DNA from: Sulfurospirillaceae bacterium
GTDB lineage: Bacteria > Campylobacterota > Campylobacteria > Campylobacterales > Sulfurospirillaceae
NCBI GenBank assembly: GCA_028684065.1
Contig: JAQUGO010000004.1
Span: forward strand, 1 to 64,000
Reading direction: 5' to 3'
Length of the DNA: 64,000 nt
Shown here: in pieces, positions 17,040 through 25,717 of the stretch
Numbering within the stretch: the stretch's first letter is position 1
Layout of the letters: each line of letters opens with the position of its first letter
Notes under the pieces: model-generated
What the model saw: only the letters and a program-made list of their open reading frames with translations
What the model was told of the DNA's origin: nothing
The model's database searches: none
Program-made: the position numbers and the translations under genes

Positions 17040-18482
17040 TTATTCTTTTTCTTTAATCATAGCATCAAGTATTAAAAAGAGTGTCTTACTCTCTTTCTCA
17101 ATGGTTTTAAAGAGCTCAATAACGATAGCTTTTTCTGCCAACAAATTAGAGGATGATGTTTTAACATACTGTGCAATTTCCAAGACATGATTGTGTAAAT
17201 TGGTGTGAGGTGTATGAAGGTCTTTATAACTTTGTGTTTCTCCAAAAGCGATTTTACCATCAGTTTTATACCATTTTCCAAAATTACAATTCTCATGATT
17301 GACAAATGAAGTCTCTTTGTCATTTACATAGACAGCGTTGTAAGCATTGGCTTTAAAAATAGCATGATTCATTTTGGCTAAAGCAATAAAAATTGTTTGT
17401 TGTATCATGTTGATATTATTGGATGTACTATTGGAGTGATTAATAAGATTATCAAACGTGCTATTAAGCGTGTCAAGCGTTTTAGTTGAAGCATCAGCGT
17501 CGGTTTTCATATAGCTTGCATTGGTTTCAATATCATTGGTTTCTTGTTGGAGCATACGAATGGAAACAGCGATTTCAGCCGTTGCTTTTTGCGTGGTTTC
17601 GGCTAATTTTCGCACTTCATCAGCCACAACAGCAAACCCTCGTCCATGTTCACCAGCACGTGCTGCTTCAATGGCTGCATTAAGTGCGAGTAGATTGGTT
17701 TTATCAGCAATATCATTGATGACATCCACCACACTGCTAATATCTTTAGTACGCTGAACCAAGACGCCAATGCTGTTTTCATTTTGGGTTACAAATTCAA
17801 CCAAAGAAGTAATTTTTTGAATGGTATCTTTAAGGCTTTGATGACTATGTTTTGTTTCATCCGCATAGATTTCACCTTCTTTCGCAATTTCTTTGAGTCT
17901 TTCTACAATGATGGAGAGATTGTCTTGAACAGTAGAAAAGTCATTAGAACTACTGCTTATTTGGGCAAGCTCAGCATTGAGCGTATTGCGCGCGATAAAT
18001 GCATGGGTTTGTTGCATCGCCATAACCGCTTGGTTAATCATCTTGCTTTGTTCTTTAAACTCGCCATGCATCCCTTTTTGTAAAATTTTTCGGCTAAAAT
18101 CTTCTCTTGATGCAGCAAGAATTGTCGCTTTAATCTCTTTGGTAATAAGCTCAAAATTATCTAAAAGTGAGTTCATGTTGGAGCATAAAGCTTTAAGTTC
18201 TCCCCCATCATTGATATTGACAATTCTTCCATGTAAGTTTCCATGGGCACTATCATTGACAATATCAGAGAGAGAATGAATTGTAGCTTGGACTTTACGA
18301 ATATTGATAAACATAAACCAACCAAGTGCAAAATTACTAAAATTGATAATTTGAATCCAATGAAAACCATTGAAAGTAATTTCCAAACAAAAGGCTATAA
18401 AAAAGACACCTAGAGAGATAATATTGGCGTTTTGAACTCTTGAAAGAGAAGAACGTTTATTCGTAAGAGAGGATAAATGCAT
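17040..18482 (-). CDS. Methyl-accepting chemotaxis protein with C-terminal CZB domain (CetA-like)
   Basis: A 480-residue chemoreceptor without a real periplasmic domain: two membrane segments (about 20-36 and 43-60) joined by a short loop, a HAMP-like region to about 130, then the signalling domain. The hairpin tip is near 255-300 ([21 protein letters not shown]). The C-terminus (about 366-475) is a chemoreceptor zinc-binding domain: His373, HENC with Cys399 and FGKWY, then His426 and His430. It overlaps the PAS gene by 26 bases, an arrangement like CetB-CetA of Campylobacter, which sense redox state together. It probably acts in energy taxis with an added zinc-dependent input. Confidence 0.85.
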   Translation of the reverse strand: MHLSSLTNKRSSLSRVQNANIISLGVFFIAFCLEITFNGFHWIQIINFSNFALGWFMFINIRKVQATIHSLSDIVNDSAHGNLHGRIVNINDGGELKALCSNMNSLLDNFELITKEIKATILAASREDFSRKILQKGMHGEFKEQSKMINQAVMAMQQTHAFIARNTLNAELAQISSSSNDFSTVQDNLSIIVERLKEIAKEGEIYADETKHSHQSLKDTIQKITSLVEFVTQNENSIGVLVQRTKDISSVVDVINDIADKTNLLALNAAIEAARAGEHGRGFAVVADEVRKLAETTQKATAEIAVSIRMLQQETNDIETNASYMKTDADASTKTLDTLNSTFDNLINHSNSTSNNINMIQQTIFIALAKMNHAIFKANAYNAVYVNDKETSFVNHENCNFGKWYKTDGKIAFGETQSYKDLHTPHTNLHNHVLEIAQYVKTSSSNLLAEKAIVIELFKTIEKESKTLFLILDAMIKEKE

Positions 18483-18960
18483 CGTAGCTTACCTTAAGTT
18501 GAGATAAAGTATTTTCTAAGAATGTAATAGCTGCTTGTGTGCCACCAGCTTTTTCAGCATTGAGCATTTTGTGATACAATGGGCTAATCACAGCAATGGC
18601 TTCGGGAGAGGGTGAGCGTCTTACAGAGTGATATCCAATAATTTTATTATTTTTATCAAAAGTCGGTGTCACATAGGCATGTACCCAATAGTATTTTCCA
18701 GACTTAGTGCGGTTCTTGACATAAGCAAAAATCTCTTCACCCGCTTGAATTTTGTCCCATAAAAGTTTGAATATCGCTTTTGGCATATCTTGATGGCGTA
18801 AGATATTGTGTGGTGTGCCTATAAGCTCTTTTTCACTATAGCCTGATATCTCAATAAACAGATCATTCGCATAAGTGATATTTCCTTTTAAATCTGTTTT
18901 AGAAACGATATAAAGGGAGTCGTCGAAGCGAAGTTCTTCGTGTGTTTCAGTAATCGACAC
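18457..18960 (-). CDS. Aer/CetB-like PAS-domain energy taxis protein
   Basis: A 167-residue cytosolic PAS protein. The start is GTG at 18958-18960 with AGGAG upstream. The PAS domain (about 15-125) has the Aer/CetB pattern: [31 protein letters not shown], then [15 protein letters not shown] and [13 protein letters not shown]. Aer-type PAS domains bind FAD and report redox state. About 40 residues of helix follow. The gene ends inside the start of the chemoreceptor gene, so the two products should be made together and probably interact, as in the bipartite CetA/CetB receptor. Confidence 0.85.
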   Translation of the reverse strand: MSITETHEELRFDDSLYIVSKTDLKGNITYANDLFIEISGYSEKELIGTPHNILRHQDMPKAIFKLLWDKIQAGEEIFAYVKNRTKSGKYYWVHAYVTPTFDKNNKIIGYHSVRRSPSPEAIAVISPLYHKMLNAEKAGGTQAAITFLENTLSQLKVSYDAFILSYE

Positions 18961-19091
18961 GGGTGTGTTCTCCTATGGTTATTTCATAAGGAGAAAGTAT
19001 AACAAAAATAATGGAGGGAAGGTTAAAAAAGTATGAATGAATATTCATATTTTTTTAAAGATTACTTTTTGTAACGCATTTTGTTAAAAAA

Positions 19092-19571
19092 TTATTTACC
19101 TGTTTGGAAAAAAAATGTTGCACCAATGCTCTGTGTTGGTTTGTTGAGTACAATATTTGTTTGCCAAATCATATTTCCTACAATGCATGTCGGAAGCATT
19201 CCTTCACCTTCGTAAAGTCCATCTCCTTTAGAAAAAAGCTTAAAAGTGTGTAAGCCCATATTCATATTGGTAGCAAAAAGTGTTGCTTCTATGAAAGGTA
19301 ATGAGGCATCTTCTATCTGTACACGAAATGTGATAGATTTCATTAATGGTATGGGCTTTGGCTCAATGTCTAAACGAAGAGAGCTATTGTCTATTAAGGC
19401 TACTTCGCAGTGTTCTGTATTGAGATTACATTCTTGACTAGCGGTTGTAAAAGTTGTTTTACCTGCCCACCAACGATAAACATCATGGGAGTCAATTAGA
19501 AAATAAGCACTGACTAAACCAACGATGAGTGCTTCAATAAAAAAAAGTTTTAAGAATCGATTACGTTGCAC
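19092..19571 (-). CDS. Hypothetical membrane-anchored periplasmic protein
   Basis: A 159-residue protein not recognised with confidence. One N-terminal membrane segment (FFIEALIVGLVSAYFLI, about 10-26) is followed by an outside domain of about 130 residues. That part looks beta-rich, with two cysteines close together (ECNLNTEHCEV) and a third near 128 (LPTCIVG). The layout recalls FixH/YtkA-like single-anchor proteins, but no defining motif was seen. It lies divergently from nuoG, with no gene on its own strand close enough to call an operon. Coding looks real: good length, signal-anchor and codon pattern like its neighbours. Confidence 0.7.
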   Translation of the reverse strand: MQRNRFLKLFFIEALIVGLVSAYFLIDSHDVYRWWAGKTTFTTASQECNLNTEHCEVALIDNSSLRLDIEPKPIPLMKSITFRVQIEDASLPFIEATLFATNMNMGLHTFKLFSKGDGLYEGEGMLPTCIVGNMIWQTNIVLNKPTQSIGATFFFQTGK

Positions 19572-19681
19572 AAAAAGCCTTTCTAAAGTAGATGAAAAGC
19601 CCAGTCTATCACGGTTATGTTAAAATTATGTTTAAAAAAAACTACACTTTATAAGACAGCTTTTTTAAAGTTTAACGCAGA

Positions 19682-19687
19682 TACAAT
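19682..19687 (+). promoter_or_regulatory. Candidate -10 (TACAAT) for nuoGHIJKLMN
   Basis: TACAAT at 19682-19687, preceded by a T-rich tract at 19650-19676. The nuoG start is 34 bases further on, with GAGGT between as a ribosome site. Confidence 0.4.
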
Positions 19688-19720
19688 GGAGTTTTAGTCC
19701 AATTGAGGTAATGAAATTTA

Positions 19721-21241
19721 ATGGCAAATATTACAGTAGATGGTAAGACGTTAGAGGTTAAAGAGGGTGCATTATTAATAGAAGAGCTTCTCACTAACAA
19801 TATCAATATCCCACACTTTTGTTATCATCCTGCGCTTGGAAAAGATGGTAATTGTCGTATGTGCATGGTTGAAATAGAGGGTCAAAAAAGACCTCAAATC
19901 GCTTGCGATACACCTATTAAAAATGGAATGATCATTCGCACGAAGGGTGCTAATATTGACCGTGTCAAACGCTCTATTCTTGAATTAGAACTTATTAATC
20001 ATCCTATTGATTGTCCTATCTGTGACCAAGCCGGTGAATGTCAACTCCAAAATTATTATATGGATGTCGGTCTTTATGAAAGCCGCCTGTCTACGCCCAA
20101 AGTTCATGGTCAAAAGCATGTCGATTTAGGTGCCAATGTTGTTCTGGATCAGGAGCGTTGTGTATTGTGTACGCGCTGTGTACGGTTTACTAAAAATATC
20201 ACTAAAACAGATGAATTAGGTGTCTTTGCACGGGCAGATCACTCTGTGATTAGTACCTTTCCTGGGCAACCACTCAAAGACCCCTATGCTATGAACGTAG
20301 TTGATTTATGTCCTGTTGGAGCACTGACTAGTAAAGATTTTCGCTTTCATAAACGTGTATGGTTTTTACAAACAGAAGAAGCTATTTGTAATCGTTGTGC
20401 GAGAGGGTGTTCCCTTTATGTGGACCACCATAAAGAAAAATACAAAGATGAAATGATTTATCGCTATCGTCCTCGTTTCAATGATAAGGTTAATGGTTAT
20501 TTTATTTGCGATACGGGAAGGCTTAGTTATACGTATGAAAATGAAAACAGGAATTTTCATCCGATGATTCGTGGGAAAGAGAGTGAATATGAATATGCAG
20601 AAGGTAAATTATTACGTTTGGTAAAGCGCAATATTGGTAAAACACTTTTCGTAATATCCTCTGATTTAAGCCTTGAAGAGATGGTACGCATTAAAGCATT
20701 GGCCACGATGTACGATGCACAAATCAGTGCTTATGAACCAAACCGATTTGATGAACATTTTGGAGATGATTTTTTAAAATGCAATGACCTCTCATCCAAT
20801 GCAAGAGCCCTCCCACTTGTAGGAATTGAAGACCATTACGAGGGATTCGCTTTAGGGATTGACAAAGCAGAATTAATTGTTTTTATAGGACGAAGTGACA
20901 GTGGCTTACTCAAAGATTTTTCGTGTACAACTAAAAGTATAGCCATTGTATATGGATATCAACCCGAAGTCAATGAAGGTTTGGAATTACTTTTACCCAT
21001 AACGTCACATACCGGACGAGCAGGAACTTTTATTAATTGTGATGGTATCGTTCAATTCAGTCAATGTGCGATATCTCATAATAGTGAACACAAAAAACTA
21101 CTAGAACTTTTAGCCATGTTAATAGGCGATACACTGTTTACATGTAGTGATGTTTGGAATGAAATAGTGTGTAAAATAGAGTGTTTTAAGGAACTAAAAT
21201 TTGATGAGCTTCCCAAAAATAGCCAAAAGATATGCCTATGA
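19721..21241 (+). CDS. nuoG: NADH-quinone oxidoreductase subunit G (short form)
   Basis: A 506-residue electron-transfer subunit of complex I. In order: a [2Fe-2S] domain (HFCYHPALGKDGNCRMC, then Cys in IACDTP); the His-Cys3 cluster (HPIDCPICDQAGEC); the first [4Fe-4S] (ERCVLCTRC with the later VVDLCPVG); and a further four-Cys set (CNRCARGC plus FICDTG) matching the N7-type cluster. Usual NuoG proteins run to 700-900 residues; here the molybdopterin-like domain is cut to about 250 residues with no cofactor motif visible. It leads the plus-strand nuo operon, and nuoH starts inside its last codons. Confidence 0.9.
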   Translation: MANITVDGKTLEVKEGALLIEELLTNNINIPHFCYHPALGKDGNCRMCMVEIEGQKRPQIACDTPIKNGMIIRTKGANIDRVKRSILELELINHPIDCPICDQAGECQLQNYYMDVGLYESRLSTPKVHGQKHVDLGANVVLDQERCVLCTRCVRFTKNITKTDELGVFARADHSVISTFPGQPLKDPYAMNVVDLCPVGALTSKDFRFHKRVWFLQTEEAICNRCARGCSLYVDHHKEKYKDEMIYRYRPRFNDKVNGYFICDTGRLSYTYENENRNFHPMIRGKESEYEYAEGKLLRLVKRNIGKTLFVISSDLSLEEMVRIKALATMYDAQISAYEPNRFDEHFGDDFLKCNDLSSNARALPLVGIEDHYEGFALGIDKAELIVFIGRSDSGLLKDFSCTTKSIAIVYGYQPEVNEGLELLLPITSHTGRAGTFINCDGIVQFSQCAISHNSEHKKLLELLAMLIGDTLFTCSDVWNEIVCKIECFKELKFDELPKNSQKICL

Positions 21242-22521
21242 ATAGTATCAGTGTTACGGTAGTTATCATCAACATTATTCTAGCGGTTCTTTTTTCCTTG
21301 GGTGCTGCACCAATTTTAGTATGGATTGAAAGGCGTGTTGCTGGATTTATCCAAGATAGGATGGGTCCCAATCGTTGCCATATCAAAGGAATTCGTTTAG
21401 GTGGAATTATTCAATCCTTTGCGGATATGCTCAAATTAGTTTTCAAAGAGGATTTTGAAGCCAATGGGATTAAACAGAGTTTTTTCTTCTCTTTAGCCCC
21501 CGTTATTGTTTTTTGTTCAGCCTTTTTAACGTTTATGGTGATGCCTTTTGCAGATGATTTAAAAATTGGTGAACAAGTTTTTCGGATGCAAGGATTGCCG
21601 ATTGATTTAGGTGTTTTGTGGTTTTTAGCCTTTGCGGGACTCAGTGTATACGGCATTATGCTAGGCGGTTGGGCAAGTAACAATAAATATTCTCTTTTAG
21701 GTTCGATGCGTGCAGGGGCCCAAGTCATCAGTTATGAAGCAGCCATGGGCCTTTCGTTGGTGTCGGTTTTAATTACATATGGTTCGATTCATTTAGTGGA
21801 TATTGTTAATTTTCAAGGTCAATTGCTCTTTGGATTTATCCCCGCATGGGGCATTGTAGTGCAACCACTTGCAGCTCTCATTTTTATTATTACTGCTTTT
21901 GCTGAAGCTAATCGTACACCTTTTGATATCGCTGAAGGTGAGAGTGAGTTAGTTGGTGGATTTCATACTGAATACAGTGCAATGCGTTTTGGACTCTTTT
22001 TTGTAGGAGAATACGTTGCTATGAGTGCCTCTAGTGCATTGATAGTCACTCTCTTTTTAGGAGGTTACCATTTACCGTGGTTGAACACTCATTTCCTTCA
22101 GCAAAATATCTCATGGGTATTTGTATTTCTGATGATTGCCATTCCATGCGTAAGTTATATTTTTTCTCAATGGATGTTTAAAAATAATCGTTGGTTAGAG
22201 GTTGATAATATTCGCAATCGTGAAAGCAAGCTCTTATTTAAAATTATTGTTGGTATTAATGTGCTTATAATAGTAGGTTTAGGACTATTCTTGGCTTTTG
22301 GAATTGGGGAAAATGGGACCAATATTGCCACAGCTATGATTCAAGTTGTGACGTTTGCGGTGAAACTTATGTTGATGAATTTTATTTTTGTATGGGTACG
22401 ATGGACACTTCCACGGTTCCGTTATGACCAACTGCAAGACTTAGGCTGGAAGATATTAATGCCTTTAGCCATTGCCAATATTGTACTGACAGCAACAATT
22501 GTTGTTGTGTTTGGAGCATAA
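21238..22521 (+). CDS. nuoH: NADH-quinone oxidoreductase subunit H, with inserted membrane pair
   Basis: A 427-residue membrane subunit that shapes the quinone pocket. Family marks are VWIERRVAGFIQDRMGPNR, the EANRTPFDIAEGESELVGGFHTEYS loop, and VWVRWTLPRFRYDQL. Usual length is 320-345; about 90 extra residues lie between the GGYHLPW segment and the last conserved helices, including two extra hydrophobic stretches (about 280-300 and 330-350) separated by a charged loop. The ATG at 21238 overlaps the nuoG stop (ATGA), the junction type used repeatedly in this operon; an in-frame ATG at 21232 is possible. Confidence 0.92.
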   Translation: MNSISVTVVIINIILAVLFSLGAAPILVWIERRVAGFIQDRMGPNRCHIKGIRLGGIIQSFADMLKLVFKEDFEANGIKQSFFFSLAPVIVFCSAFLTFMVMPFADDLKIGEQVFRMQGLPIDLGVLWFLAFAGLSVYGIMLGGWASNNKYSLLGSMRAGAQVISYEAAMGLSLVSVLITYGSIHLVDIVNFQGQLLFGFIPAWGIVVQPLAALIFIITAFAEANRTPFDIAEGESELVGGFHTEYSAMRFGLFFVGEYVAMSASSALIVTLFLGGYHLPWLNTHFLQQNISWVFVFLMIAIPCVSYIFSQWMFKNNRWLEVDNIRNRESKLLFKIIVGINVLIIVGLGLFLAFGIGENGTNIATAMIQVVTFAVKLMLMNFIFVWVRWTLPRFRYDQLQDLGWKILMPLAIANIVLTATIVVVFGA

Positions 22522-22522
22522 T

Positions 22523-23023
22523 ATGGGCCTTAAAATAGTCAAACGCGAGGGTAAAAGCTTTAAAGATAGAATCTATTTACCCGCCATTCTAAGTGGCATG
22601 ATGATTACATTAGGACATTTTTTAAGAAATTTACGAGATACCTCAAATATTAAGACTATGAATTATCCCGAAGAACAACCTCAGGATATTACAGCCCGTT
22701 ACCGTGGGGTTCATCGTCTTACCAAACGTGAAGATGAGAGTGTACGCTGTGTGGCGTGTTTTATGTGTGCTACGGCATGCCCTGCTGAGTGTATTTTCAT
22801 TGAAGCGGAAGAGAGAAATGATGGCGTTGATGAAAAAATGCCGAAGGTTTTTACCATTGATCTCTTAGAGTGTGTTTTTTGTGGTGCTTGTGTCGAAGCA
22901 TGTCCTTGTGATGCCATTCGTATGGATACAGGAATTTTTACTTTTGTAGCTCAAAAAAGAGAAGATTTTCTTTTAACTAAAGATAAACTCTTAAGTTTTG
23001 AAGCCAAAAAGGAGGATGCATGA
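22523..23023 (+). CDS. nuoI: NADH-quinone oxidoreductase subunit I
   Basis: A 166-residue 8Fe ferredoxin-type subunit carrying clusters N6a and N6b. The two motifs are CVACFMCATACPAECI and CVFCGACVEACPCDAI, each C-x2-C-x2-C-x3-C. An N-terminal amphipathic and hydrophobic part fits the membrane arm. The ATG at 22523 starts one base after the nuoH stop and has GGAG just before it; the frame is open upstream into nuoH, but the first Met there would lack a ribosome site. It hands electrons to nuoB's N2 cluster. Confidence 0.95.
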   Translation: MGLKIVKREGKSFKDRIYLPAILSGMMITLGHFLRNLRDTSNIKTMNYPEEQPQDITARYRGVHRLTKREDESVRCVACFMCATACPAECIFIEAEERNDGVDEKMPKVFTIDLLECVFCGACVEACPCDAIRMDTGIFTFVAQKREDFLLTKDKLLSFEAKKEDA

Positions 23024-23520
23024 TGGATATAATTTTTCTTTTACTCTCTTTTTTCGCCATTCTAGGGGCTGTTTGCATGGTGCTTTCTCATCAACCTGTG
23101 CACAGTGCCTTAAGTCTTATCTTAACCATTATTGCGCTTGCAGGACTTTTTGCACTGTTAAGTGCTTCCTTTTTATTTATGGTTCAAATCATCGTTTATG
23201 CAGGAGCTATTATTACGCTTTTTATCTTTATTATTATGTTTTTAAATGTCAAAGAAGCCAATTTACCTAAAGAGCCTAATAAAAATATGACACTATTTTT
23301 TGGAATTATTGGATTGCTCCCTCTAAATTATTTAATTTTAAAAGCTTTATATATGATGCCTTCAAAGCAGTTAGTCTTAGCCCATGATGGTTTTGGTGAT
23401 ATTAAAAATTTAGGTATGGAATTATTTGAAAAGTGGCTTTTGCCTTTTGAGCTGATCTCAATCTTACTTTTGGTCGCATTGATTGGTGCGGTTGTATATG
23501 GTCGAAAGGAGGAAGTGTGA
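23020..23520 (+). CDS. nuoJ: NADH-quinone oxidoreductase subunit J
   Basis: A 166-residue membrane subunit with five hydrophobic segments. The conserved third helix region shows FLFMVQIIVYAGAIITLFIFIIMFLN, with the pi-bulge neighbourhood (YAGAI) typical of NuoJ. AAAAGGAGG lies directly before tandem ATG codons at 23020 and 23023; the first overlaps the nuoI stop. Length is normal for NuoJ. Confidence 0.93.
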   Translation: MMDIIFLLLSFFAILGAVCMVLSHQPVHSALSLILTIIALAGLFALLSASFLFMVQIIVYAGAIITLFIFIIMFLNVKEANLPKEPNKNMTLFFGIIGLLPLNYLILKALYMMPSKQLVLAHDGFGDIKNLGMELFEKWLLPFELISILLLVALIGAVVYGRKEEV

Positions 23521-23837
23521 TGGCGAGTTCATTATTTTCCTATTTTGTTGTCGCTATGATACTTTTATCCATTGGTTTGGTAGGAGTTTTTAGTCGTAAA
23601 AATATTTTTGTGATTTATATGTCCATTGAATTGATGCTGAGTGCCATTAATTTAATTTTTGTTACACTCAGTAATTACTATCATTCAATGTCGGCCCAGA
23701 TTATCGCTATGATGGTGATTGCTATCGCTGCAGCTGAGGCTGCACTCTTTTTATCACTTATTGTGGTGCTCTATAGACGCAAAAAAACACTCGATTCAGA
23801 TATGTATAAAGCTCTGGCCCAAAAGGAGACTTTATGA
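23520..23837 (+). CDS. nuoK: NADH-quinone oxidoreductase subunit K
   Basis: A 105-residue membrane subunit with three hydrophobic segments. The conserved acidic residues are in SIELMLSAINL (helix 2) and AAAEAALFLSLI (helix 3), both needed for the proton path. The ATG at 23520 shares its A with the nuoJ stop and follows AAAGGAGG; a GTG one codon earlier is in frame. Normal length. Confidence 0.93.
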   Translation: MASSLFSYFVVAMILLSIGLVGVFSRKNIFVIYMSIELMLSAINLIFVTLSNYYHSMSAQIIAMMVIAIAAAEAALFLSLIVVLYRRKKTLDSDMYKALAQKETL

Positions 23838-25717
23838 ATTATTATTTAGCCCTCATTGTGTTAATACCACTTTTTTCTTCTATGTTGATAGGTTTGGTTT
23901 ATATATATTCTGTGAAGATTTCCTCCTTATCACGATTATGGTTTACAATACCTGCTTTAAGTGCCCCGTTAATAAGCTTTGTAATAGGTGCCATTTTATT
24001 TTTGGGTCTTAAAGGGGGTGCCAATGCGTATGTGTTTCGCCCTTACGTATGGTTGAGTCTTGATACTTACGATATTTATATGGGCTTTTTAGGCGATAAA
24101 CTCTCTCTCTTTATGGTTCTTTTTATCACATTTGTAGGCTGGTTGATTCACATTTATGCAACGGCCTATATGAAAGAAGATCCAGGATATGGTAAGTTTT
24201 TTGCCTATTTTAATCTCTTTTTGAGCTCGATGCTCTTACTTGTTCTTGCCGATGGCCCGCTTGTCATGTTCATGGGATGGGAAGGAGTAGGGCTTTGTTC
24301 CTATCTTTTAATTAGCTATTATTTTGAAGACCCTTTAAATGTCAGTGCTGGAAATAAAGCTTTTATTGTTAATCGCATAGGAGATTTAGGTTTTTTAATT
24401 GGCCTAGCGCTTTTATTTTTGTATTGCGCTCCTTATGGTTATGATTATGCTGCGATACAATCCCAAATTCAGATGATTCCACTTCCCATGTTGCATATTA
24501 TTGGTTTGGCGCTTTTTGTAGGGGCAATGGGTAAATCAGCGCAGATTCCTTTGTACGTATGGTTGCCTGATGCTATGGCTGGTCCGACCCCAGTATCTGC
24601 ATTGATTCATGCGGCAACCATGGTTACAGCAGGTGTTTACATGGTTGCACGATTTCATTTTTTGTATGACTTAATTCCTGCTATTGGTGTATTTATTGCC
24701 TACATAGGTGCCTTTAGTGCACTTTTTGCAGCAGTGATTGCAACGAGACAAAGTGATATTAAAAAAATATTGGCGTATTCAACAATGTCACAATTAGGGT
24801 ATATGTTTATAGCTGTGGGGCTTGGAGCTTACAGTACAGCCCTCTTTCATGTCTTTACACATGCCTTTTTTAAAGCCTTATTATTTATGGGAGCAGGTGC
24901 TATTATCGTTGCCTTGCACCACGAGCAAAATATCTTCAAGATGGGTGGCATGCGCTCTGTAACACCTGTTGTTTATATTTGTATGCTGATAGCTACTTTG
25001 GCGATTAGTGGTGTTCCTCCTTTTGCTGGCTTTTTTAGCAAAGATGAAATTTTACTTGAAGCGTTTAGTAGTGGTCAGTATGTCATCTGGGCAATGGCCG
25101 TTTTTAGCGCTATTTTAACTGCTTATTATATGTTTCGACTCTTCTTTGTTGTTTTCGAAGGGCAAAATTACCATCACGAACATCATCCTCACGATGTCTC
25201 ATGGGTTATGAAAGCACCTCTAGTTGTCTTAGCGATCGGTTCTTTAGGTGCAGGATTTTTAGGGTTGCCAGCTTTATTGGGTGGGAATAATTTAATGGGG
25301 CAGTGGCTAGCCGAGTGGGGCGTTAGAGCTTCGCATGTAAGCCACGAAACCGAATGGATGCTCTTAGGGATGAATATTGCAATTTCATTTTTAGGCATTA
25401 TTTTGGCATATGTAAAATTTAAAAACTATGATTTAAGTAATCCATCTTTGCTTCAAGGATGGATTTATCATAAATTTTATGTTGACGAATTTTATGACAC
25501 CGTGTTTGTACAACCACTGAAGCGCTTGAGTGAAAAAATCACTATCAACATAGATGTTCAAATTGTTAATGCATTTGTGATGGGGTTATCATATGGGTTT
25601 ATTCGCTTAGGTAAGATACTTGCTATAGTACAAAATGCTAACGTACGGTTTTATGCCTTTGTGATGATACTTGGAGCAAGTAGTATCAGTTTATATTTGA
25701 TTTTGATATTAAGGTAA
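23834..25717 (+). CDS. nuoL: NADH-quinone oxidoreductase subunit L (antiporter-like)
   Basis: A 627-residue antiporter-like subunit. Family marks are the acidic MGWEGVGLCSYLLI helix, GKSAQIPLYVWLPDAMAGPTPVSALIHAATMVTAG, a broken-helix region near DIKKILAYSTMSQLGYM, and a long C-terminal part matching the lateral helix and final anchor. Lys and Glu residues expected in the proton channel (E in GWEG, K in GKSAQ) are present. It overlaps nuoK by ATGA. Length fits NuoL (600-650). Confidence 0.95.
   Translation: MNYYLALIVLIPLFSSMLIGLVYIYSVKISSLSRLWFTIPALSAPLISFVIGAILFLGLKGGANAYVFRPYVWLSLDTYDIYMGFLGDKLSLFMVLFITFVGWLIHIYATAYMKEDPGYGKFFAYFNLFLSSMLLLVLADGPLVMFMGWEGVGLCSYLLISYYFEDPLNVSAGNKAFIVNRIGDLGFLIGLALLFLYCAPYGYDYAAIQSQIQMIPLPMLHIIGLALFVGAMGKSAQIPLYVWLPDAMAGPTPVSALIHAATMVTAGVYMVARFHFLYDLIPAIGVFIAYIGAFSALFAAVIATRQSDIKKILAYSTMSQLGYMFIAVGLGAYSTALFHVFTHAFFKALLFMGAGAIIVALHHEQNIFKMGGMRSVTPVVYICMLIATLAISGVPPFAGFFSKDEILLEAFSSGQYVIWAMAVFSAILTAYYMFRLFFVVFEGQNYHHEHHPHDVSWVMKAPLVVLAIGSLGAGFLGLPALLGGNNLMGQWLAEWGVRASHVSHETEWMLLGMNIAISFLGIILAYVKFKNYDLSNPSLLQGWIYHKFYVDEFYDTVFVQPLKRLSEKITINIDVQIVNAFVMGLSYGFIRLGKILAIVQNANVRFYAFVMILGASSISLYLILILR

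Noticed and set aside
23719-24012. 97-residue open frame across the nuoK-nuoL junction
   Set aside because: It lies in another frame of two certain complex I genes, has no family signature and no ribosome site of its own.
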